From contig JBNJEB010000094.1 of assembly GCA_051745425.1 (NCBI GenBank), forward strand, positions 1-6,069: a stretch of DNA of 6,069 bases, given 5' to 3'. The position numbers and the translations under genes were made by a program. This document shows, piece after piece, positions 1-5,769 of this stretch (its first letter is position 1; the number at the start of each line of letters is the position of its first letter). Origin of the DNA: Halonatronomonas sp051745425 (GTDB lineage: Bacteria > Bacillota > Halanaerobiia > Halanaerobiales > Halarsenatibacteraceae). Under the pieces are notes generated by a model. The model searched no databases. It was not told the origin of the DNA and saw only the letters and a list, made by a program, of their open reading frames with translations.

Positions 1-155
1 ATTAATTCATCATACTCTATATTCTCAATATCTTCAATAACTTCATTGACCTGATTAAACTGCTCTCTGGTGATATCTCCCTGGTCTTTAAGATCGGCAT
101 AGGCAGAGAAAAAAGCAGTTAGTGCTTTAAGTTTTAGGCTATCATCACTGGACAT
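1..155 (-). CDS. Small unidentified protein, 3' end cut by window
   Basis: An open frame starts at the ATG at 155-153 and continues leftward off the window, giving 51 residues so far (MSSDDSLKLKALTAFF...). The first 11 bases overlap the end of the helicase gene in another frame (ATGTCCAGTGA), a translational-coupling arrangement that makes it a likely third gene of the replication operon. A weak GAGG lies about 12 bases upstream, so translation probably depends on ribosomes finishing the helicase. The visible part is acidic and predicted helical (ITREQFNQVNEVIEDIENIE), with no membrane segment or signal peptide. I do not recognise a family. Its position suggests a replication-related or regulatory accessory protein, but that is inference from neighbours only. 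Confidence 0.6.
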   Translation of the reverse strand, partial: MSSDDSLKLKALTAFFSAYADLKDQGDITREQFNQVNEVIEDIENIEYDEL

Positions 156-1497
156 TTGGGATCGCATCCTCATAGGACATATTTTCAGGGTCAACGAAAC
201 GGATATGGTCCTCATCAAAGTGGAGATTAACCAGGCCGGTCTGGCCGGTTCTCTGCTTGGCGATGATAATATCGGTCTTGCCTTCAGTTCCCTCTAGTTC
301 AGCTTTCTCTCTGGCAGCGGCTGAAGTGTGAGCTTCTCTGTATAGGAAGATGACACCGTCAGCGATCTCTTCAATATTACCTGAATCACGAAGGTCAGAG
401 AGTACAGGGCGTTTATCCTGCCTGCTTGTAAAGCTACGACTTATCTGTGAGATTAAAACGATTGGCACCTCAAGTTCTGAGGCCATATTTCTTAGCTGGA
501 GGACAATCTCACCGACAGCCCTGGCTGTATTCTGGGCGCTATCTTCAGGCAACTTAACCATCTGTAGGTAATCGACAATTACCAGTCCGAGTTCATCTAA
601 CTGTGATTTAAACTTCCGCAGCCGGGCCCGGATCTGGGCAACATTCAATCCACGCTCATCAGAGATCATTAGAGGATATTCATGCATTTTATTTAAGGCG
701 CTGGAGATTTTCTCGTCTTCAGATTCACTTGTCTCGCCCTGACTGTATTTCCAGGCATTGACCATGGCCTCCTGGACAATCATTCTGTCCACTATCTCCT
801 GGGCCTCCATCTCCAGTGAAATAATCCCAACAGGTATATCCCGGCGGAGAATATTCTGGGCAATATTGATTGCAAAAGCTGTTTTGCCCATTGAAGTAGA
901 AGCAGCTATAACGTTAAGATGGCCTTTCTTAAAACCGCCGATCATTCTATCTAAACTCATGTATCCGGTCTGGACACCGGTATCAGTTAAGTTATTCCTC
1001 CGGTCAATATAATATTCATAAGACTTAATTAAAGCCTCTTCCATTGAAAAAATATGTTTTTCAAGATCGCTGGCCTCACTTGTAGCCTTAAAGACAATCT
1101 CCTGGGCCCGGGACTGATATTGATCGATAGTCCTATCAGGGTCACTGGCCAGCTCCTGGAGCTGGTTGGCAGCCTGACGCAAGAGTTTTTTCTGATAATC
1201 TTCTTTAATTATATCAATAGTTGGCTTTAATTCTTCTCTGGAATTGTAGCCAGAGGTAAGCCTTTCCATAATTTCTTCAGGATCTTTAACAAGATTACCT
1301 TCTCTAAGTTTCAATAATAGCTTGGTTCTGGAGATGCCACCATCCCGTCTAAACTGTTTAAGCAGTTCCTCATAAATTAATCCTGCCTGAGGATTACTAA
1401 AATGTCTATCTTCAAGTTCATCAGCCGCCTGATCGATCTGGTCAGGATACTGGAGTAAAATCCCTAATAATTGAAATTCATGGTTATTCTCTGGCAT
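145..1497 (-). CDS. dnaB: DnaB-type replicative DNA helicase
   Basis: Hexameric 5'-3' helicase that unwinds DNA at the fork and recruits primase. The 450-aa length is normal for DnaB. Residues about 7-115 form the helical N-terminal domain, followed by a linker and the RecA-like motor from about residue 172. Visible motor motifs are Walker A ASTSMGKT (199-206), the SLEME segment with the likely catalytic Glu229, Walker B LVIVDYLQ (305-312), ISQISR (349-354), DKRPVLSDLRDSGNIEEIAD (361-380), and the C-terminal KQRTG with Lys414 and Arg416 in the arginine-finger position. The usual ARPSMGKT is here ASTSMGKT, and the N-terminus lacks the common PxxxEAExxVLG opening (it reads HEFQLLGILL), so this is a divergent, somewhat phage-like DnaB. 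AAGGAGGT at 1513-1506 stands 8 bases before the ATG. It lies 20 bp downstream of the DnaD-like gene and is surely co-transcribed with it. Helicase identity is secure; whether it is the only helicase of the host is not known. Confidence 0.95.
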   Translation of the reverse strand: MPENNHEFQLLGILLQYPDQIDQAADELEDRHFSNPQAGLIYEELLKQFRRDGGISRTKLLLKLREGNLVKDPEEIMERLTSGYNSREELKPTIDIIKEDYQKKLLRQAANQLQELASDPDRTIDQYQSRAQEIVFKATSEASDLEKHIFSMEEALIKSYEYYIDRRNNLTDTGVQTGYMSLDRMIGGFKKGHLNVIAASTSMGKTAFAINIAQNILRRDIPVGIISLEMEAQEIVDRMIVQEAMVNAWKYSQGETSESEDEKISSALNKMHEYPLMISDERGLNVAQIRARLRKFKSQLDELGLVIVDYLQMVKLPEDSAQNTARAVGEIVLQLRNMASELEVPIVLISQISRSFTSRQDKRPVLSDLRDSGNIEEIADGVIFLYREAHTSAAAREKAELEGTEGKTDIIIAKQRTGQTGLVNLHFDEDHIRFVDPENMSYEDAIPNVQ

Positions 1498-1517
1498 TAA
1501 AACTTACCTCCTTAAAA

Positions 1518-2594
1518 TCATTCTGGTTCTTCCCATTCAAGGCTATCCCAGCTTAAATCACATGTAAATTCATCTTTGTCGGTCTCATCATCTATATTAA
1601 TAATATCAGCAGTATCATTAGAAGAATCTTTCTGATGATACTTTTTACTTCTTTTATTAAAGAAAGTCTCAGCCTCTTTGGTATTCTGAATGCCGGCATC
1701 CTTTAAAGGCTGAATATAATTTCTTTCAATATAATCAAGGGAAGGCCGGCCATCCCGCTTCTGCTTAACGGCTTTTTTAACAGCCCAGCAGGCTAACTGT
1801 ACAGAAAGCCCCTGGCCTCCCTTTAGCCAGCTCTGTAAAGTTTCCAGCTGAATAGGGTTAAGCTGGTGATAATTCTTAAAGCCATAAATTCTGGCAAGTT
1901 CACGGGTCTCCCGGTATAGTCTATCATATTCCTGGAGCTTTTCAAAGCTAAAAATTTCTTTCTCATACCAGTCAGAAATAATAGCCCGCAGGTAATAATG
2001 GGCCCTCTCGTGTGGGTTCTGGGGATGTTCCAGCCATTTATGGACCCTATTTAAAAGTTCTTCTATTAAGCCTGGAGGAAAATCATCACACCAGCGTTTA
2101 ATCTCAGTCTTTGCCTGTTTTCTGGCCTGAGAACCAGGCTGGCCAGGGAAAAATTCAATAAGTTTTTTAACCAGTTCATTATCATTTATGGTAGTAGAAG
2201 CAGGCTCCTCGCTTTTCTGGCTGGGCATTAATCCTGATGGATTTAAAGAAATATATATTTTCTCTTCTTTCTTTAAACTTCTCAAGTTGAATCTTTTCTG
2301 TTGAGTATTTGACTTTTCAAAAACTATTATTTCCCGTTCCTGCAAATATTCCAGGCCTGTAATAACTTCATCCAGCGAACCAGGAATTAAGCAGTTTAGT
2401 TCCTGTAAACTTAATTTTTTTGCTTCTAATTCAGCTCCTTTGCTTGCTAGCAGAAGGAAAGCTGCCAGACTTGAACCAGGAAACTGGGTTAAAAAACCCC
2501 GGTTAATCAGGTCAGTGCCTAGTGAAACTGTCCTGCTAGCCGGGGAACCTTTAAAAGAGATGCCTTCCTGCCTAAACCAGAAACCTCCATCCAT
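1518..2594 (-). CDS. DnaD/DnaB(Bsu)-family primosome protein
   Basis: Firmicute primosome proteins of this family bind and remodel DNA at the origin or at restart sites ahead of helicase loading. Residues about 25-95 look like the N-terminal winged-helix domain (LAAFLLLAS, then LSLQELNCL, GSLDEVITGLEYLQEREIIVF). Residues about 235-312 look like the C-terminal DnaD domain (YGF...LNPIQLETLQSWL...LDYIERNYIQPLKDAGI...TKEAE). A second stretch, 141-214, ends in YLRAIISDWYEKEI, which fits the family's YxxxIxxxW signature better than the C-terminal one does; the protein may therefore carry two such domains, as B. subtilis DnaB does. The tail, 323-358, holds 15 Asp/Glu and one Lys and ends in WDSLEWEEPE. 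AAGGAGG (2612-2606) is 11 bases before the chosen ATG, and no closer in-frame start exists. It is first in the operon, immediately before the helicase. Family is fairly sure; DnaD versus DnaB role is open. Confidence 0.82.
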   Translation of the reverse strand: MDGGFWFRQEGISFKGSPASRTVSLGTDLINRGFLTQFPGSSLAAFLLLASKGAELEAKKLSLQELNCLIPGSLDEVITGLEYLQEREIIVFEKSNTQQKRFNLRSLKKEEKIYISLNPSGLMPSQKSEEPASTTINDNELVKKLIEFFPGQPGSQARKQAKTEIKRWCDDFPPGLIEELLNRVHKWLEHPQNPHERAHYYLRAIISDWYEKEIFSFEKLQEYDRLYRETRELARIYGFKNYHQLNPIQLETLQSWLKGGQGLSVQLACWAVKKAVKQKRDGRPSLDYIERNYIQPLKDAGIQNTKEAETFFNKRSKKYHQKDSSNDTADIINIDDETDKDEFTCDLSWDSLEWEEPE

Positions 2595-2623
2595 ACCGAT
2601 ATTAGCCTCCTTATAAATAGATT

Positions 2624-2674
2624 CTTATATGTAAATTTTTATTTCCAGATATTTTTAAGCTGTAATATTATCAA
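2624..2674 (-). promoter_or_regulatory. Weak candidate promoter for the replication operon
   Basis: On the minus strand a TATAAG hexamer (2629-2624) lies about 30 bases before the DnaD-like start and would leave a short leader that includes the AAGGAGG site. It has no good -35 at normal spacing (ATATCT or TATCTG). A TTGATA hexamer at 2674-2669 resembles a -35 but is followed at 17 bp only by TATCTG. Neither is convincing; a promoter must lie in this gap because the operon's first gene starts here. Confidence 0.2.
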
Positions 2675-2716
2675 TTCTTGGTCAAAGCCTAATTTCCTGC
2701 TTAAAAATCGAAGTTC

Positions 2717-2745
2717 TTGACTGTAGCCCATTAATTTGCTACTAT
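2717..2745 (+). promoter_or_regulatory. purA promoter, sigma-A type with extended -10
   Basis: TTGACT (2717-2722) matches the -35 consensus in five of six positions. After exactly 17 bp comes TACTAT (2740-2745), a four-of-six -10 box preceded by TG at 2737-2738, giving the TGn extended -10. Transcription would start near 2752, leaving a leader of about 73 bases before purA. It is the best promoter match in the divergent gap. Confidence 0.6.
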
Positions 2746-2748
2746 TAT

Positions 2749-2760
2749 CTTGTAATCAAG
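2749..2760 (+). repeat. Short inverted repeat at the predicted purA start site
   Basis: CTTG-TAAT-CAAG is a 4-bp inverted repeat lying over the predicted transcription start. A related sequence, CTTGGTCAAAG, occurs at 2678-2688 upstream of the -35 box. Such flanking placement could mark operator half-sites, but the arms are short enough to arise by chance. Confidence 0.2.
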
Positions 2761-2773
2761 CCATTTTTAAAAA

Positions 2774-2790
2774 GTCTAAAGTTGTTAGAC
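2774..2790 (+). repeat. Inverted repeat in the purA leader
   Basis: GTCTAA and TTAGAC are perfect 6-bp complementary arms around the 5-base loop AGTTG. The element lies in the predicted leader between the start site and the ribosome binding site. As RNA it would form a weak A/U-rich hairpin with no U tract after it, so it is not a terminator. It could equally be an operator for a dimeric regulator. Confidence 0.35.
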
Positions 2791-2824
2791 AATTAAAAAT
2801 ATTATTGCAAAAGGGGTTATTATT

Positions 2825-4129
2825 ATGGCACGGGAAACAAACAAAGTTTTAGTTGGAGCCCAGTGGGGCGATGAAGGTAAAGGTAAAATAACTGATATGT
2901 TATCCAGAGAAGCTGATGTAGTTGTTAGATATGGTGGCGGAAATAATGCCGGCCATACTGTTGTTGTAAAAGATGATAAATTTGAACTACATCTTATCCC
3001 ATCAGGTATTTTACATAAAAATACTATCTGTATGATAGGTAATGGTGTGGTAGTTGATCTTAAAGTTTTGGTTGAAGAGATGGAAATGTTAGAAGCTAGA
3101 GGAATTAGCCTTGAAAATTTCTATTTGAGCAAAACAGCTCATCTTGTTTTGCCATATCATAGAGTGCTCGACAATCTTGAAGAAAAGAGGAAAGCTGATG
3201 ATAAGATTGGTACAACTGGCCGGGGTATAGGTCCAGCCTATACTGATAAAGTTGCCAGACGAGGTTTAAGGGTGCTTGATATCTTTAATGAAGAGAAATT
3301 TACTGAAAAACTTGAAAAGGCACTTTCTTATCATAATGCAATTCTCCAGGAGGTTTATAATGAAGATAAGATAACAGTTGATGAAGTTAAGGCAGAGATC
3401 CTGCCCCTTGCCGAAAAATTAAAACCATATATAGCAAATACTCCTTATCTTTTAGAAAAGTATAGAAAAGAGCGGAAAAAGATTTTCTTTGAAGGAGCCC
3501 AGGGCAGTCTCTTAGATGTTGATTTTGGTACATACCCATTTGTCACCTCATCAAATCCAGGTAGTGGTGGAGTAACTTCAGGAACCGGGTTTGGTCCTAA
3601 ATATATAGATAGTGTGATTGGTGTAGCCAAAGCCTATCTCACCAGAGTTGGCGAGGGTCCATTTCCAACAGAACTTCATGGCAGATCCGGCCAGATGCTC
3701 AGAGAAAAGGGTAAAGAATTTGGGGTCACAACTGGCCGGCCAAGAAGATGTGGCTGGTTGGATTTACCAGCACTCCGGTATGCCAGTATAGTTAACGGAT
3801 TTACTGAACTGGTCCTTACAAAACTGGATGTGCTAAGTGGTTTTGACGAGTTAAAAGTCTGTACTGCCTATAAAATAGATGGAGAAAAGACTAAAAACTT
3901 TCCTGCTGATATCCTGGATTGCGATAATGTTGAGCCGGTTTATGAGACTATTCCTGGCTGGGCTGTTGATATTTCTGGAATGCAGGATATTATAGAATTG
4001 CCAGAAAACGCCCGCTGTTATTTAGATATTATAGAAAATGAAGTAGATTTACCGATTTCATATATCAGTACAGGTCCTGAAAGGCGTGAATGCATTAAAA
4101 AACCAGTTAGAAAAGGTCTGTTCTTTTAG
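2825..4129 (+). CDS. purA: Adenylosuccinate synthetase
   Basis: Cytosolic GTP-dependent enzyme that joins IMP and aspartate to make adenylosuccinate, the committed step to AMP. At 434 aa it has the normal family length. The family motifs are present in order: WGDEGKGK (14-21) with catalytic Asp16, NNAGHT with His44, TTGRGIGPAYTDKVARRG (130-147) with the IMP-contacting Arg146, EGAQGSLLD (223-231), GTYPFVTSSN (235-244), GVTTGRPRRCGWLDLPA (300-316), TKLDVLSG (332-339), and ISTGPER (414-420). The loop after TSSN reads PGSGGVTSGTGFGP; the flanking residues are as usual, so activity is expected. AAGGGG (2811-2816) is 8 bases before the ATG. It has its own promoter and leader, diverges from the replication operon, and is followed after 26 bp by purD, probably on one transcript. 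Confidence 0.97.
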   Translation: MARETNKVLVGAQWGDEGKGKITDMLSREADVVVRYGGGNNAGHTVVVKDDKFELHLIPSGILHKNTICMIGNGVVVDLKVLVEEMEMLEARGISLENFYLSKTAHLVLPYHRVLDNLEEKRKADDKIGTTGRGIGPAYTDKVARRGLRVLDIFNEEKFTEKLEKALSYHNAILQEVYNEDKITVDEVKAEILPLAEKLKPYIANTPYLLEKYRKERKKIFFEGAQGSLLDVDFGTYPFVTSSNPGSGGVTSGTGFGPKYIDSVIGVAKAYLTRVGEGPFPTELHGRSGQMLREKGKEFGVTTGRPRRCGWLDLPALRYASIVNGFTELVLTKLDVLSGFDELKVCTAYKIDGEKTKNFPADILDCDNVEPVYETIPGWAVDISGMQDIIELPENARCYLDIIENEVDLPISYISTGPERRECIKKPVRKGLFF

Positions 4130-4155
4130 TTGAATTAGGAGGGGGATGTGTAATT

Positions 4156-5463
4156 ATGAAAGTATTAGTAGTTGGGTCAGGAGGTAGAGAACATGCCCTG
4201 ATCTGGAAGTTACATCAGAGCGAGCATGTAAGTAAAATATTTGCAGCACCAGGCAATGACGGAATGGAAGATCTGGCCGAGTTAATAAATATAGCGGCTG
4301 GAGATATTGATAGCCTGGCAAATTTTGCTGAAGAAAAAGAGATAGATCTGACCGTTGTAGGTCCGGAAGAGCCTCTGGTTGCAGGGATAGTTGATGAATT
4401 CAAATCCCGGCATCTAAAAATATTTGGCCCGGAAAAAGAAGCAGCCATGCTTGAAGGCAGCAAAGTTTTTGCCAAACAACTTCTTGAAAAATATGATATT
4501 CCAACAGCTGAATACGAAGTCTTTACAGACCCATCAACAGCTTTAAAATATTTAAAGGATGCAGAATATCCTCTTGTTATAAAAGCAGAAGGTCCAGCCC
4601 AGGGCCAGGGTGCAGTAATCTGTACTGGAGAACCAGAAGCATTTAGAACTGTTGAAAAGATAATGGAAGATAGGATTTTCGGTGATGCCGGTGAAAGGAT
4701 TGTTATTGAGAATTTCTTAGAAGGTGAGGAGATTTCAATCTTTGCCCTGACAGATGGGGAAACAGTACTGCCTTTCGCTGAGGCAGTTGATTATAAGGCA
4801 GTCTTTGATGGCGATGAAGGCCCCAATACTGCAGGGATGGGCAGCTATTCTCCGGTTCACTGGATGGATGAAGAGCTAAAGGAAGAAATTTATGAAGATA
4901 TCATGCATCCAACAATTGAAGCCCTTAGAGAAGAGGGGATTCATTTCCAGGGAGTTTTATATGCCGGCCTGATTGTCACAGCTTCAGGGCCTAGAGTTTT
5001 AGAGTTTAATGCCCGTTTTGGTGACCCTGAAACCCAGGCAATTCTGCCAAGGTTGAATAATGATTTCTTTGAGCTCTTAAATAAGACAATTGATACCCGC
5101 CTGGCTGAAGTTTCAATAGATATGGAACCATTAACTGTCCTATCATTAGTCCTGGCATCAGGTGGTTATCCAATCACCCATGAAGAGGGCTTTACAATAA
5201 CAGGTTTAGAAGAAGCAAGTCATATTGATGACCTGGTTATATTCCATGCCGGCACAGAAAAATCAGGGGATTCATTTATTACAGCCGGGGGAAGAGTCCT
5301 TAATTTAACAGTCATGGAAGCTGGTATAATGGCAGCAGCTGATTTAGTTTATGACCTGGTAGATGTAGTTCAGTTCCAGGATATGCATTATCGGAGTGAT
5401 ATTGGTGCAGATGCATTGCTGGCCGTCGATGATGACGATATTCAGATAGAAGAAAATATATAA
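4156..5463 (+). CDS. purD: Phosphoribosylamine-glycine ligase, divergent active-site loops
   Basis: ATP-grasp enzyme (GAR synthetase) of step two of de novo purine synthesis, coupling phosphoribosylamine and glycine. At 435 aa it is full length. Visible are the N-terminal domain (VLVVGSGGREHAL, 3-15; AAPGND, 30-35; VVGPEEPLVAGI, 67-78), LEGSKVFAK (99-107), the ATP-grasp core with EFNARFGDPETQ (283-294), GPNTAGMGSYSP (222-233), LASGGYP (333-339), FHAGT (363-367), GGRVL (378-382) and YRSDIGADAL (412-421). Two normally near-invariant stretches differ: the glycine-rich loop, usually KADGLAAGKGV, is KAEGPAQGQGA (143-153), and the usual QDHKR is VDYKA (211-215). The reading frame is intact and otherwise conserved, so this is not decay. 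AGGAGGGGG (4137-4145) precedes the ATG by 10 bases. The identity is firm; whether it is the housekeeping PurD or a paralogue is unclear. Confidence 0.93.
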   Translation: MKVLVVGSGGREHALIWKLHQSEHVSKIFAAPGNDGMEDLAELINIAAGDIDSLANFAEEKEIDLTVVGPEEPLVAGIVDEFKSRHLKIFGPEKEAAMLEGSKVFAKQLLEKYDIPTAEYEVFTDPSTALKYLKDAEYPLVIKAEGPAQGQGAVICTGEPEAFRTVEKIMEDRIFGDAGERIVIENFLEGEEISIFALTDGETVLPFAEAVDYKAVFDGDEGPNTAGMGSYSPVHWMDEELKEEIYEDIMHPTIEALREEGIHFQGVLYAGLIVTASGPRVLEFNARFGDPETQAILPRLNNDFFELLNKTIDTRLAEVSIDMEPLTVLSLVLASGGYPITHEEGFTITGLEEASHIDDLVIFHAGTEKSGDSFITAGGRVLNLTVMEAGIMAAADLVYDLVDVVQFQDMHYRSDIGADALLAVDDDDIQIEENI

Positions 5464-5483
5464 TAGAATAAGAGACAAATTAA

Positions 5484-5492
5484 TGATATAAT
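5484..5492 (+). promoter_or_regulatory. Perfect extended -10 box of the toxin-antitoxin operon
   Basis: TGATATAAT contains a perfect TATAAT (5487-5492) preceded by TG at the extended -10 position. No good -35 stands 17 bp upstream (TAGAAT), which extended -10 promoters tolerate. Transcription would begin near 5499, about 22 bases before the antitoxin ATG. ATGA (5483-5486) and TCAT (5497-5500) are inverted around the box; that imperfect symmetry could be an operator for antitoxin autorepression, but it is short. Confidence 0.55.
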
Positions 5493-5506
5493 AAAGTCAT
5501 AATATT

Positions 5507-5515
5507 GAGAGGTGA
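5507..5515 (+). promoter_or_regulatory. Ribosome binding site that fixes the antitoxin start
   Basis: GAGAGGTGA carries GAGG at 5509-5512, 8 bases before the ATG at 5521. In-frame GTG (5512) and ATG (5515) codons lie inside or against this site, so they are too close to it to serve as starts. Confidence 0.6.
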
Positions 5516-5520
5516 TGATT

Positions 5521-5769
5521 ATGGCTGAAATAAGACCTTTAGATGATTTAAAAAATATAGAAAAAATTTCTGAACTATGTCATCAAAGTGATGAGCCTAT
5601 TTATATCACTAAAGATGGTTATGGAGACCTTGTTGTAATGAGTAAAAATAGTTATGAAAAAAAATTAGCAAGGCTGGAGCTTTATGAAAAGATTGCTAAA
5701 GGTGAAGAAGATATTGAAAATGGTAATTTATCTAATATTGATGAAGTTTTTGAAAGTTTAACTAAGTAA
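5521..5769 (+). CDS. Phd/YefM-family antitoxin
   Basis: An 82-aa protein that most likely neutralises the toxin encoded next to it and represses the shared promoter. The N-terminal part fits the Phd/YefM fold: IRPLDDLKN followed by a helix (EKISELCHQ), then the strand-turn-strand EPIYITKDGYGDLVVMSKNSYEKK, with the family's I-T-K-x-G-x-x-x-L-V-V-M-S pattern. The rest (LELYEKIAKGEEDIENG..NIDEVFESL) is the acidic helical tail that in this family wraps the toxin. The start was set at the third of three adjacent in-frame candidates because GAGG stands 8 bases before it. It is separated from purD by 57 bp holding its own promoter, and its stop directly abuts the toxin start. Confidence 0.85.
   Translation: MAEIRPLDDLKNIEKISELCHQSDEPIYITKDGYGDLVVMSKNSYEKKLARLELYEKIAKGEEDIENGNLSNIDEVFESLTK

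Noticed and set aside
234..249. Two copies of GGCCGGT nine bases apart
   Set aside because: They encode the two TG pairs of the RTGQTG helicase motif, so protein constraint and local composition explain them.
350..1012. Plus-strand open frames of 73 and 84 codons (350-571 and 758-1012)
   Set aside because: They lie opposite the helicase gene, have no ribosome binding site context or recognisable protein features, and are explained by its coding sequence.
2752..2824. Purine riboswitch in the purA leader
   Set aside because: The leader of about 73 bases is A+T-rich, shows only one 6-bp hairpin, and lacks the conserved junction sequences of purine riboswitches.
3445..4475. Minus-strand open frames of 61 and 86 codons (3445-3630 and 4215-4475)
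   Set aside because: They are antisense to conserved parts of purA and purD and encode low-complexity Ser/Pro-rich products typical of shadow frames.
5464..5520. Rho-independent terminator after purD
   Set aside because: No G+C-rich stem followed by a T tract is present; only an extended -10 box and short imperfect symmetry were found, so read-through into the toxin-antitoxin genes is possible.
5512..5520. Upstream GTG and ATG as antitoxin starts
   Set aside because: Both overlap or touch the GAGG ribosome binding site, leaving no proper spacing; the ATG at 5521 has 8 bases.
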